Source of the DNA: CALBPI01 sp942491885
GTDB lineage: Bacteria; Pseudomonadota; Gammaproteobacteria; Steroidobacterales; Woeseiaceae
DNA: 64,000 nt
Reading direction: 5' to 3'
Assembly: GCA_942491885.1 (NCBI GenBank)
Contig: CALOCQ010000002.1
Location: 310,001 to 374,000 of the forward strand
In this document: positions 25,227-34,104 of the stretch, piece by piece
How positions within the stretch are numbered: the first letter of the stretch is position 1
How the letters are laid out: each line of letters opens with the position of its first letter
Notes under the pieces: model-generated
Seen by the model: only the letters and a program-made list of their open reading frames with translations
What the model was told of the DNA's origin: nothing
The model's database searches: none
Program-made: the position numbers and the translations under genes

Positions 25227-26375
25227 TCAGTCGGCCTGACGGCGCAGGAATGCCGGTATATCCAGCAATTCTTCCTGCAGCATGCCATCACTCAGACCAT
25301 CACCCACCGCGCGCTTGCGCGCGATCGTCGGCTTCTCGAGATCCTGATAGTTAGGCTCGACCGCTGATCTCTGCGGCTTACGGACAACGCGCATCGGCGG
25401 CTGTTGCTCCGCACTCGACGGCTTACCCAAGCCTGTTGCAACAACGGTGACCCGGATCGAGTTGCTCATATCCGGATCGATGACCGTACCGACAACAACG
25501 GTTGCGTCGTCCGATGCGAATTCGCGAATCGTCTCGCCAACTTCCTGGAACTCACCGATCGACAAATCCATGCCGGCAGTGACGTTGACCAGGATGCCGT
25601 TGGCACCGGCCAGGTTGATGTCTTCCAGCAGCGGACTGGATGCCGCAGCTTCGGCCGCCTCGCGCGCACGATCTTCGCCGGACGCAGTACCCGAACCCAT
25701 CATCGCCATGCCCATTTCCGACATCACAGTGCGGACATCGGCGAAGTCGACGTTGATGAGTCCCGGACGGGTAATCAACTCGGCAATGCCCTGTACCGCA
25801 CCCTGCAACACCTGATTCGCGGAACCGAATGCATCCAGCAGTGTCGTTTCGGCGCCAAGTACGCTCAGCAGCTTCTCGTTCGGGATAGTGATCAACGAGT
25901 CGACATACTTGCCTAGCTCGGCAATACCTTGGCTCGCGATAGCAGAGCGTTTCGCGCCTTCCATCGAGAACGGCCGCGTCACCACGGCTACCGTGAGAAT
26001 GCCCATCTCTTTGGCCACCTGGGCAACGATCGGCGCCGCCCCGGTGCCGGTGCCACCGCCCATCCCCGCCGTGATGAAGAGCATGTCTGCACCTTCGATC
26101 ACTTCCTGAATGCGGTCGCGATCTTCCATCGCGGCCTGGCGGCCAACATCAGGGTTGGCGCCTGCGCCCAAACCCTTCGTGATGTTGCAACCGATCTGCA
26201 GACCGGTCTTCACACGGATATTTTTTAGTGCCTGGGCATCAGTGTTGGCGCAGATAAAATCCACCCCCTCAATGCCGGACTCAACCATGTAGGACACGGC
26301 GTTGCCACCGCCGCCTCCAACACCGATTACTTTGATAACAGCTGTTTGGCTGTGCGCATCCATCAATTCAAACAT
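25227..26375 (-). CDS. ftsZ: Cell division GTPase FtsZ
   Basis: Tubulin homologue that forms the Z ring. The GTP-binding tubulin signature GGGTGTGAA, the T7 loop NVDFADVRTVM and the C-terminal peptide DIPAFLRRQAD, which binds FtsA and ZipA, are intact. The frame is open to 26495, but ATG 26375 gives the usual start MFELMD with GGTGAG upstream, and 382 aa. It is the last gene of the dcw cluster, 94 bases after ftsA. Confidence 0.98.
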   Translation of the reverse strand: MFELMDAHSQTAVIKVIGVGGGGGNAVSYMVESGIEGVDFICANTDAQALKNIRVKTGLQIGCNITKGLGAGANPDVGRQAAMEDRDRIQEVIEGADMLFITAGMGGGTGTGAAPIVAQVAKEMGILTVAVVTRPFSMEGAKRSAIASQGIAELGKYVDSLITIPNEKLLSVLGAETTLLDAFGSANQVLQGAVQGIAELITRPGLINVDFADVRTVMSEMGMAMMGSGTASGEDRAREAAEAAASSPLLEDINLAGANGILVNVTAGMDLSIGEFQEVGETIREFASDDATVVVGTVIDPDMSNSIRVTVVATGLGKPSSAEQQPPMRVVRKPQRSAVEPNYQDLEKPTIARKRAVGDGLSDGMLQEELLDIPAFLRRQAD

Positions 26376-26417
26376 ATTGCTCACCTTTGTCAGTTGGACT
26401 CTAAATTTTCTAAAACC

Positions 26418-26440
26418 GGGATAGCGGCGAAGCCGATCCC
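26418..26440 (-). repeat. Hairpin between ftsA and ftsZ
   Basis: On the minus strand GGGAT-CGGC-TTC-GCCG-CT-ATCCC forms a 9-bp stem with one 2-base bulge, followed by GGTTTTAGAAAATTTAG. It begins 30 bases after the ftsA stop and ends 43 bases before ftsZ. It could be an attenuator or an RNA processing site setting the ftsZ:ftsA ratio. Confidence 0.5.
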
Positions 26441-26469
26441 CCAAACTCAATAAGGGCGCCTGACCAGCG

Positions 26470-27705
26470 TCAGAACTGCCCGTTAAACCAGGCACGCATG
26501 CGCGCCAGAATTTCTCCTACACGGCCACCACCGCGACTAATAACGTCTTCACGATTTACGCTCTCCAGCCCGTACAACAACAAGCCAACGCCGGTTGCAT
26601 GGATTGGGTTTCTTACGACATCAGACAGTCCGGACACGTGCTGCGGCACGCCCAGACGCACCGGCATGTGAAAGACCTCTTCGGCCAGCTCGACGGCGCC
26701 TTCCATCTTCGCGCTGCCGCCGGTGATCACCAGGCCCGCGGCAATCAACTCCTCGAAACCGCTGCGGCGCAGCTCGTCGCGAATCAGCGAGAACAGCTCC
26801 TCATAACGCGGCTCAACAATCTCTGCGAGTGTCTGGCGCGCCAGGCGGCGCGGCGGCCGGTCACCGACGCTCGGTACTTCGATCGTCTCGTCCGGGTTGG
26901 CCAGCTGTGACAATGCACAGGCGTACTTGATCTTGATTTCTTCGGCGTACTGGGTCGGCGTGCGCATCGATACGGCGATGTCATTGGTGACCTGATCGCC
27001 GGCGATCGGAATAACTGCGGTGTGCTGGATTGCGCCGCCGAGAAACACAGAAATATCAGTGGTGCCACCGCCGATATCGACGATGCAGGAGCCAAGCTCT
27101 TTTTCGTCATCGGTGAGAACGGAATAACTCGATGCCAGCTGCTCCAGCACGATGCCGTCGACATCCAGTCCGCAACGCTGCACGCACTTGACGATATTTT
27201 GCGCGGCGCTTTCGGCGCCGGTCACCATGTGGACCTTGGCTTCAAGGCGTACACCGGACATGCCGACCGGCTCGCGGATGCCCTCCTGATTATCAATGAT
27301 GAATTCCTGCGGCAGGATATGCAGGATCTTCTGATCAGCGGGAATCGCTACCGCACGCGCCGCATCGATGACGCGATCGACATCCATCTGGCTGACTTCC
27401 TTGTCGCGGATCGCGACGATCCCGTGTGAGTTGAGGCTGCGAATATGGCTGCCGGCAATACCGGTATACACGGAATGGATATCGCAGCCGGCCATCAGCT
27501 CGGCCTCTTCGACCGCGCGCTGAATGGAGTGAACGGTCGACTCGATGTTCACCACCACACCCTTCTTAAGGCCGCGTGACGGATGCGTACCGATCCCGAT
27601 TACCTCGATGGCGCCATCGTCACCGACCTCGCCGACAATGGCGACCACCTTGGAGGTGCCAATATCGAGTCCGACGATCAGATTTTGGTCAGGCTTACGT
27701 GACAT
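26470..27705 (-). CDS. ftsA: Cell division protein FtsA
   Basis: Actin-like protein that tethers FtsZ to the inner membrane. Nucleotide-binding motifs GLDIGTSKVVAIVGE, CIVDIGGGTTDIS and ITGGSAKMEG are present, and the C-terminal amphipathic helix (ILARMRAWFNGQF) serves as membrane anchor. The length of 411 aa is normal. It starts directly after the ftsQ stop with no gap. Confidence 0.97.
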   Translation of the reverse strand: MSRKPDQNLIVGLDIGTSKVVAIVGEVGDDGAIEVIGIGTHPSRGLKKGVVVNIESTVHSIQRAVEEAELMAGCDIHSVYTGIAGSHIRSLNSHGIVAIRDKEVSQMDVDRVIDAARAVAIPADQKILHILPQEFIIDNQEGIREPVGMSGVRLEAKVHMVTGAESAAQNIVKCVQRCGLDVDGIVLEQLASSYSVLTDDEKELGSCIVDIGGGTTDISVFLGGAIQHTAVIPIAGDQVTNDIAVSMRTPTQYAEEIKIKYACALSQLANPDETIEVPSVGDRPPRRLARQTLAEIVEPRYEELFSLIRDELRRSGFEELIAAGLVITGGSAKMEGAVELAEEVFHMPVRLGVPQHVSGLSDVVRNPIHATGVGLLLYGLESVNREDVISRGGGRVGEILARMRAWFNGQF

Positions 27706-28521
27706 TCAGAGTTTTCCTTGTGCGGCCGCCGCAGTAGCTGCCGCCTCGATTCGAACTTGATGACGGTCTTCCGGACGCTTCCAGCCGATCGAAAATCCGT
27801 TGCTGTAGCGCATATCGACGTAACGGATTTTCTCGCCGTGGCGCGCGACAACCGGTGCCGCGACAGCGACAAAGCGGTCTGCGCGAGGTTGCGTGTGCTG
27901 GCGACCGAGCTTCACTTCGATGCCATTACCCAGCACGATTTGCCAGGCGCCACGCTCGTCGAGTGTCACCACACGCAAGCCGAGTCCGGCCTGAATCAGG
28001 GGGCCGCGCAAGGCGAGGTATTGCGCCGCTACACGACGCACTTCGGTCTCGGGGCCGGACAATCGCGGCAGCTCCGGCAACGCATGGGGCGCAGATTCGA
28101 CAAATAACTCTCCGCGGATATTCAGTAACCCTTGCTCGCCCCAGCGGGCGGCCGGTACCTGCTCGGCAACGACGATCTGAATGTGGTCAGGCCAGACTCT
28201 TTGCACGCTGGCGGTATCGACCCAGGCAAGCGACTCGACGCGCTCACGAATGCCATCGATGTCCACGCTCAGAAATCCGGCCTGCAGGCTGTCGCCCACG
28301 GCTTCATTGACCTGCATTGCGGTCACGCGCTGAAACGATCCGTCGATCGTCAAGGCGCTGATCGGCACATCAAGAACACTACGCGCAACCCAGACTGCAA
28401 CGACACTCAGGGCGAGCGCGATACCGGCAACGGTCACGCGGCGCACGGCCACGGTGGGCAGGCGCAACACGGCACGCTTGTTGACGACCGGCGTCTTGCG
28501 ACGCTTGGCTTGCTTAGCCAT
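27706..28521 (-). CDS. ftsQ: Cell division protein FtsQ
   Basis: Bitopic divisome protein that links FtsL/FtsB with later proteins. A basic cytoplasmic tail (KQAKRRK) and one membrane segment (about residues 29-48, VAGIALALSVVAVWVA) are followed by a POTRA domain (about 55-125, IDGSFQRVTAMQVNEAV) and the FtsQ beta domain. ATG 28521 has GGAGG seven bases upstream and gives 271 aa; the frame is open to 28593 within ddl. It overlaps the ddl end by 8 bases. Confidence 0.93.
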   Translation of the reverse strand: MAKQAKRRKTPVVNKRAVLRLPTVAVRRVTVAGIALALSVVAVWVARSVLDVPISALTIDGSFQRVTAMQVNEAVGDSLQAGFLSVDIDGIRERVESLAWVDTASVQRVWPDHIQIVVAEQVPAARWGEQGLLNIRGELFVESAPHALPELPRLSGPETEVRRVAAQYLALRGPLIQAGLGLRVVTLDERGAWQIVLGNGIEVKLGRQHTQPRADRFVAVAAPVVARHGEKIRYVDMRYSNGFSIGWKRPEDRHQVRIEAAATAAAAQGKL

Positions 28522-29464
28522 ACGCCGCCTCCTTTTGTGCCTGTCCGGCGATACTCGTTTCCAGTACGCGCCAGCAAAGCGTTGCGAAATCAATGCCCGC
28601 GGCGGCGGCCGCGCAAGGCACGAGGCTGTGACTGGTCATGCCGGGTACCGTGTTGACCTCAAGCACCACTACATTGCCTTGCGCGTCCAACATGAAATCG
28701 ACACGTCCCCAGCCGCTGCAATCCAATGCGCTAAAGCTGTCGCGCGCGAGCGTCGCTAACCGGGCGGCCAACGCATCACCATCATCCAGCGCGGGACAAA
28801 CATAGCGTGTCGACTCCGATACATACTTCGCCTCGTAGTCGTAGAATTCGCTCAACACCTCGATACGAATCGCCGGCAATATCGTGTCCTGCAAGACACC
28901 CACCGTGTATTCGTCACCGGTCAGCAGCGACTCCACCAGAGCGACGTCGTCGAAGGCGTAAGCAGCATCCAGCGCCGCCTGCAGACCGGCCGCCTCGCTC
29001 ACAGGCGTGGAGCCGAGACTGGAACCACCGCTCGCGGGCTTAACAAAAACAGGAAAGGACAATCCATCCGGCGCAGGCGTGCCGCGTTGCAGCGCGATAC
29101 CCTGTGGCACCGGAATGCCGAAGGCGGCAAGCACCTGTTTGCTGCGCTGCTTATCCATCGCCAATGCGCTGCCAAGCACGCCGCTGCCGGTGCATGGCAG
29201 CCCCATCATTGCGAGCGCGCCGCGCACCGTACCATCCTCGCCACTGCCGCCGTGTAACGCATTCCAGACACGCTCAACGTCAAGTTGCCCGAGCTCGTCA
29301 AGCGCGCGCTCACCGGTGTCGAACAACAGCGCATCAACGCCGCGCTCACACAGCGCGTTGTGCACCGCGGCTCCACTATTCAGCGACACCGCACGCTCGC
29401 CGGAATCGCCGCCATAGAGCACGGCCACTTTGCCGAAGTCTGCGGGATTGCTCACGACACTCAT
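28514..29464 (-). CDS. ddl: D-alanine--D-alanine ligase
   Basis: Forms the D-Ala-D-Ala dipeptide for MurF. This ATP-grasp enzyme shows GGDSGERAVSLNSG (the usual GGxSxEREVSLxSG), GEDGTVRGALAMMGLPCTGSG, MDKQRSK and EVNTVPGMTSHSLVP. The length is 316 aa. It overlaps murB by 4 bases and ftsQ by 8. The position corresponds to ddlB of E. coli and Pseudomonas. Confidence 0.96.
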   Translation of the reverse strand: MSVVSNPADFGKVAVLYGGDSGERAVSLNSGAAVHNALCERGVDALLFDTGERALDELGQLDVERVWNALHGGSGEDGTVRGALAMMGLPCTGSGVLGSALAMDKQRSKQVLAAFGIPVPQGIALQRGTPAPDGLSFPVFVKPASGGSSLGSTPVSEAAGLQAALDAAYAFDDVALVESLLTGDEYTVGVLQDTILPAIRIEVLSEFYDYEAKYVSESTRYVCPALDDGDALAARLATLARDSFSALDCSGWGRVDFMLDAQGNVVVLEVNTVPGMTSHSLVPCAAAAAGIDFATLCWRVLETSIAGQAQKEAAYG

Positions 29465-30387
29465 GCCGGCCTCCCGAGAAAACGCACTTCATGCGTCAGG
29501 CTTATGCCGTGGGCTTGCTGCACGGTATCCGCAACATGCGCGATCAGCTGTTCGATATCATCGGCGCTGGCATCGTCCGCATTGATGATGAAATTCGCGT
29601 GCTTGGTCGAGACCTCGGCACCGCCGATACGCTTGCCTTTAAGTCCGGCGGCTTCTATCAGTCGCGCTGCGTGATCGCCTTGCGGATTGCGGAACACCGA
29701 ACCACAACTTGGCATGCCCAGCGGTTGCGTATCGCGACGCTTGTCCTGCAGCTCCTGCATGCGCTCGCGACTCGGCTGGTAGTCCGCCGGGAAGCGCATC
29801 GTTGCACTGACAAACCATGCGTCACCCTGACCAGTCACACTGCGATAACCAATCGTGAACGCCGATTTGTCGCGCGACACAATGCTGCCATCGCGGTGCA
29901 TCAGGCGGACCTGGCTAACCACATCCCAGGTTTCGTGGCCGTGCGCGCCGGCGTTCATGGTCAGCGCGCCGCCGAGCGAGCCGGGAATACCCGCAAAGAA
30001 CTCGCAGGGGCCAAGCCCCCAACGCACCAGCTGTCGCGCAAGCGTAGTGCACGGCACACCGGCACCGGCGGACACTTCCTGCTCGCCGTTGCGCTCGATA
30101 TCGCGTCCGAGTTTCTTGGCACTGATAACGATGCCGGGCACCCCGCCATCGCGCACCAGCAGATTGCTACCCAGGCCAATCCAGTGCACATCCACACCCG
30201 CCGGCGTCTGCGCCAGAAACGCCGACAACGATTGTTCATCGCGCGGCTGGAAGAACACATCGGCACGACCGCCGACCCGCCATGAGGTATGCCGCGACAT
30301 CGGTTCGTTGAACTGCACGGCGTCGCCGAACTGCTCGGTGAGGCGCTCGCGAATCGACAACTCCATCGGTGGCGGTGTCGTGCTCAC
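29461..30387 (-). CDS. murB: UDP-N-acetylenolpyruvoylglucosamine reductase MurB
   Basis: FAD-dependent reduction of the MurA product to UDP-MurNAc. FAD-binding motifs are TSWRVGGRADVFF, GLGSNLLVRDGG and GIPGSLGGALTMNAG. The catalytic Ser lies in SCGSVFRNP, and GxxIGGAEVSTKHANF ends the substrate domain. The length is 308 aa, compatible with a shorter type II-like form. It sits between murC and ddl with 4-base overlaps on both sides; in E. coli and P. aeruginosa murB lies elsewhere. Confidence 0.95.
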   Translation of the reverse strand: MSTTPPPMELSIRERLTEQFGDAVQFNEPMSRHTSWRVGGRADVFFQPRDEQSLSAFLAQTPAGVDVHWIGLGSNLLVRDGGVPGIVISAKKLGRDIERNGEQEVSAGAGVPCTTLARQLVRWGLGPCEFFAGIPGSLGGALTMNAGAHGHETWDVVSQVRLMHRDGSIVSRDKSAFTIGYRSVTGQGDAWFVSATMRFPADYQPSRERMQELQDKRRDTQPLGMPSCGSVFRNPQGDHAARLIEAAGLKGKRIGGAEVSTKHANFIINADDASADDIEQLIAHVADTVQQAHGISLTHEVRFLGRPA

Positions 30388-31814
30388 GAGGCCACCTCCA
30401 TACGTGTTGCAAGCGCATCCGCCAGCTGCTCCGGCAGTGCCTGCGCGGCTGCACCAATATCGCCTGCGCCCATCGTCAGCAGCAGGTCGCCGGGTTGCAG
30501 AACATTCGCGAGCGTTGCGGCCAGCGACGCAAGCTCTTCGACGAACACCGGCTCCACCACACCACGGCTGCGGATCGCACGCGCGATAGCGCGACCGTCG
30601 GCACCGCTGATCGGCGCTTCGCCTGCGGCATAAACCTCGAGCAAAACCAGCGCGTCAGTGCGCGACAGCACTTCGGCGAAGTCATCCATCAGGTCCTGCG
30701 TGCGGCTGTAACGATGCGGCTGAAAGGCCAGCACAATGCGGCGCTCCGGCCAGCCCGCGCGCGCCGCATCGAGCGTTGCCGCAATTTCTGTCGGGTGATG
30801 GCCGTAGTCGTCAACGATCTGCACGCTGCCATCGCCAAACGGAATCTCGCCAAGATGCTGAAAGCGCCGGTCGATCCCGGAGAAACTGCCGAGCGCCCGC
30901 TGGATTGCCGCAATCGGAACATCGAAGTCACTGGCTACGGCAATCGCCGCCAATGCATTGCGAACATTGTGCAGTCCGGGCAAATTCAGCGTGACCGCAA
31001 ACGGTTCACGCTCGCCACGCTCAACATCAAAATGGCTGGCATGCTGGTCAAAGCGCACGTTGATGGCACGAATATCGGCGCCGGGATCCGTGCCATAGGT
31101 GACCAACGAACGCGCGATCTCAGGCAGCACGGTTTGAACGCCGGCGTCGTCGATGCAGACGATCGCCACGCCGTAGAAAGGCAGGTTATGCAGAAACTCG
31201 GTAAAGGAGCGATGCAGCATCGCAAGGTCATTGCCATAGGTACTGAGATGATCGGCATCAATGTTGGTCACGACCGCAACCAGCGGCTGCAGATGATGAA
31301 ACGATGCATCGCTCTCGTCCGCCTCGGCCACCAGATAGTCGCCGGCGCCGAGGCGTGCATTGCTGTCGGCGCCCTTGAGACGGCCACCGATAATGAACGT
31401 CGGATCATAGTCTGCCTCGGCAAGTACCGCGGCGATCAGGCTGGTCGTCGTCGTCTTGCCGTGGGTACCGGCGACGGCCACCGAACGCCGTGAGAAGCGC
31501 ATCAACTCGCCCAGCATCTCGGCACGCTGTACCAGAGGAATACGCGCTTGCTGCGCGGCAAGCAGCTCGACGTTGTCCGGCGCGATGGCACTGGACGCAA
31601 CCAACACATCAGCGCGCGCGACATTCGCGGCACTGTGACCAATCATGATGTCGGCGCCGAGTGAGGCGAGGCGTCGCGTGACTTTGCTATCCGCGAGGTC
31701 CGAGCCCTGAACGTCATAGCCCTGATTGAGCAAGACCTCGGCGATGCCGCACATACCGGCACCGCCGATGCCGACAAAATGAATCCGATGGATGCGTCGC
31801 ATGCGTTGATTCAC
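30384..31814 (-). CDS. murC: UDP-N-acetylmuramate--L-alanine ligase MurC
   Basis: Adds L-Ala to UDP-MurNAc. The N-terminal Rossmann domain has HFVGIGGAGMCGIAEVL, the ATP P-loop is GTHGKTTTT, and the central domain has EADESDASF and DADHLSTYG. The C-terminal Mur ligase domain has DDYGHHPTEI and FQPHRYSRT. The length is 476 aa. It overlaps murG and murB by 4 bases each. Confidence 0.97.
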   Translation of the reverse strand: MNQRMRRIHRIHFVGIGGAGMCGIAEVLLNQGYDVQGSDLADSKVTRRLASLGADIMIGHSAANVARADVLVASSAIAPDNVELLAAQQARIPLVQRAEMLGELMRFSRRSVAVAGTHGKTTTTSLIAAVLAEADYDPTFIIGGRLKGADSNARLGAGDYLVAEADESDASFHHLQPLVAVVTNIDADHLSTYGNDLAMLHRSFTEFLHNLPFYGVAIVCIDDAGVQTVLPEIARSLVTYGTDPGADIRAINVRFDQHASHFDVERGEREPFAVTLNLPGLHNVRNALAAIAVASDFDVPIAAIQRALGSFSGIDRRFQHLGEIPFGDGSVQIVDDYGHHPTEIAATLDAARAGWPERRIVLAFQPHRYSRTQDLMDDFAEVLSRTDALVLLEVYAAGEAPISGADGRAIARAIRSRGVVEPVFVEELASLAATLANVLQPGDLLLTMGAGDIGAAAQALPEQLADALATRMEVAS

Positions 31815-32917
31815 ACCGACACCCCCGTCAGCGATTCGTCGCCGAGCAGCGCCGCACAGTGACTGATGACCGCCTTCACCGAGTCACCCTGACGCAGTGC
31901 GCGCGCGTTCGACGCCCGCTGCATCAGTGCCGTGCGGTCAGCGCCTAGATCAACCATCAATTCAGTCAGCCGCTCGGGAGTCAGTGCGTCTTGCGAAATC
32001 AACAACGCCGCATCGGCCGATACCAATGCCTGCGCATTGGCCGTTTGATGATCATCAACCGCGGCGGGGAACGGCACAAAAACCGCACCCAGTCCTGCGT
32101 TGATCAGTTCGGCGACGGTCAGCGCGCCGGCGCGACAGATAGCGTAATCGGCCCAGCCGAGTGCCTCGGCCATGTCGTCGATAAACGGCGTCACATCAGC
32201 GAGTACACCGGCTTGCGAGTACGCATCCTGCGCGGCCTCCAGCGTCCCCGGGCCGGCTTGATGACGCACCGTCGGGCGTGCATCTGCAGGCAACAGGGAC
32301 AGCGCCCTGGGTACGCAGCGGTTCAGCGCAAGCGCGCCCTGACTGCCGCCAATCACGAGCAAGCGCAAGGAACCATCGCGCTCGGCGAAGCGCGTGGACG
32401 GCACTGCCAGATCGCGTATCGATGCGCGTACCGGATTACCGACGGTGATCACATCACGTCGCGCAGCGAACGCCCCGTCAAAGCCCTGCAGGACGCGCCC
32501 GGCCAACCGCGACAACAACCGGTTGGTCAAACCGGCAACCGCATTTTGTTCGTGAATCACCAGCGGAATTCGCAGCAGGCGCGCGGCAACGCCGCCGGGT
32601 CCGCTGACGAACCCTCCCATGCCGATAACCAGCCTGGGACGAACGCGAATCAGAATACGTAGTGCCTGTATCAACGCCCAGATAAGGCGCAACGGTGCGA
32701 GTGCCCAGCTCAGAATACCCTTGCCACGCAGACCGGCGATACTCAGCCACTCCATCGGAATATTGGCCGCTACGACAACGCGCGCTTCCAGACCGCGCTC
32801 GGTGCCAAGCCATACGACCGGCTGGCCGATCGCCTCCAGCGCATCGGCGATTGCCAGCGCAGGGTATACGTGGCCACCGGTGCCGCCGGCCATGATCATG
32901 ATAGGCGCGCGCGTCAC
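31811..32917 (-). CDS. murG: Lipid II-forming GlcNAc transferase MurG
   Basis: Peripheral inner-membrane GT28 enzyme that transfers GlcNAc from UDP-GlcNAc to lipid I. The G loops GGTGGHVYPAL at the N terminus and GGSQGALALN in the second domain, HEQNAVAGLTNR, and the CRAGALTVAELINAG nucleotide-binding region are present. The length of 368 aa is normal. It overlaps ftsW and murC by 4 bases each. Confidence 0.97.
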   Translation of the reverse strand: MTRAPIMIMAGGTGGHVYPALAIADALEAIGQPVVWLGTERGLEARVVVAANIPMEWLSIAGLRGKGILSWALAPLRLIWALIQALRILIRVRPRLVIGMGGFVSGPGGVAARLLRIPLVIHEQNAVAGLTNRLLSRLAGRVLQGFDGAFAARRDVITVGNPVRASIRDLAVPSTRFAERDGSLRLLVIGGSQGALALNRCVPRALSLLPADARPTVRHQAGPGTLEAAQDAYSQAGVLADVTPFIDDMAEALGWADYAICRAGALTVAELINAGLGAVFVPFPAAVDDHQTANAQALVSADAALLISQDALTPERLTELMVDLGADRTALMQRASNARALRQGDSVKAVISHCAALLGDESLTGVSV

Positions 32918-34104
32918 TTCGCCCTCCCCCGTTTTTGCGGGGCGGCATGTGCCTCGGCGGTTTCATGGTGGACCCGCAACACGAGTCCGATCGCCGCCAA
33001 CACAATAATGATGCTGCTGCGCCCGTAACTGACGAGCGGCAGCGTCAAGCCCTTGGTCGGCAATATACCGATGTTAACGCCGATATTGATGAATATCTGC
33101 AGACCGAGCCAGGTTGCGATACCCAGAGCGACATAGGCCTGAAACCACAATGATGCAGCGGCCGCGCGGCGCGACAGCGCCAGCATGCGTATCACCAGCG
33201 TGAAGAACAATGCGATCAGAACGACTGCACCAAGCAGACCAAATTCTTCGGCGAACACGGCGAACACAAAATCTGTATGCGCCTCAGGCAGATAGAACAA
33301 TTTCTGTACGCTGCTGCCGAGACCAACGCCGAGCCATTCACCGCGACCAATAGCAATTAATGATTGGGTCAACTGGAAGCCGCTGTCGAGCGGGTCGTCC
33401 CACGGGTTCAGAAATGCCGTGAGTCGTCGCAGGCGGTAGTCGCTACTCACCGCCAGCCCCGTCATCGCCACGAGCCCCAGAACGACGAACACAGCGAAAT
33501 CACGAATTCTTGCACCAGCCACGAACAACATGCCTAACGTTGTCGCCATCAGCACGGTAGCCGCACCAAAATCGGGCTCGGCCAACAGCAATCCGGCCGC
33601 AAGCACGAGCACGATCATCGGCTTTAACAGCCCGGAGAATTGCGTACGCAACTGTTCCTGCTGGCGCACCGCATAGCTGGCGAAAAACAGGATCAGTGCA
33701 AGCCTGGCCGGCTCGGACACCTGAATCGATATACCAGCCAGCGTTACCCAACGCGTACTGCCGTTAACCTCTTTCCCAACACCCGGTAACAACACGAGCG
33801 TCAGCAATGCGAATGCGAATAGCAGCAACATCGGGCCGAGGCGTTGCCAGACACTGGTCGGCATCATCAGCATCGCGCCGGCTGCAACGAGACCTACAAA
33901 CACCGCCTGCAATTGCCGCGCGACAAAAAAGAACGGCGCATTGTGCAGACGCTCAGCAATGCTGATCGACGCCGATGACAGGACGATCAGGCCGATGGCC
34001 AGCAATGCCGCGACCAGCAGGACCATGACATAGTCGATGCGCAGCGACGGCAGCGTGCGCATCGGTAACGGTATGTTCAGCATCGCCCTGTTCGAGACAC
34101 TCAT
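32914..34104 (-). CDS. ftsW: Septal peptidoglycan polymerase FtsW
   Basis: SEDS-family lipid II polymerase acting with FtsI at the septum. About ten hydrophobic membrane segments are visible. NGSTRWVTLAGISIQVSEPA and the C-terminal region with INIGVNIGILPTKGLTLPLVSYG are family signatures. The frame is open to 34137, but ATG 34104 forms an ATGA overlap with the murD stop and gives 396 aa. Confidence 0.96.
   Translation of the reverse strand: MSVSNRAMLNIPLPMRTLPSLRIDYVMVLLVAALLAIGLIVLSSASISIAERLHNAPFFFVARQLQAVFVGLVAAGAMLMMPTSVWQRLGPMLLLFAFALLTLVLLPGVGKEVNGSTRWVTLAGISIQVSEPARLALILFFASYAVRQQEQLRTQFSGLLKPMIVLVLAAGLLLAEPDFGAATVLMATTLGMLFVAGARIRDFAVFVVLGLVAMTGLAVSSDYRLRRLTAFLNPWDDPLDSGFQLTQSLIAIGRGEWLGVGLGSSVQKLFYLPEAHTDFVFAVFAEEFGLLGAVVLIALFFTLVIRMLALSRRAAAASLWFQAYVALGIATWLGLQIFINIGVNIGILPTKGLTLPLVSYGRSSIIIVLAAIGLVLRVHHETAEAHAAPQKRGRAK

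Noticed and set aside
30369..31493. 374-aa plus-strand frame opposite murC
   Set aside because: Length comes from the codon bias of murC on the other strand; no family resemblance.
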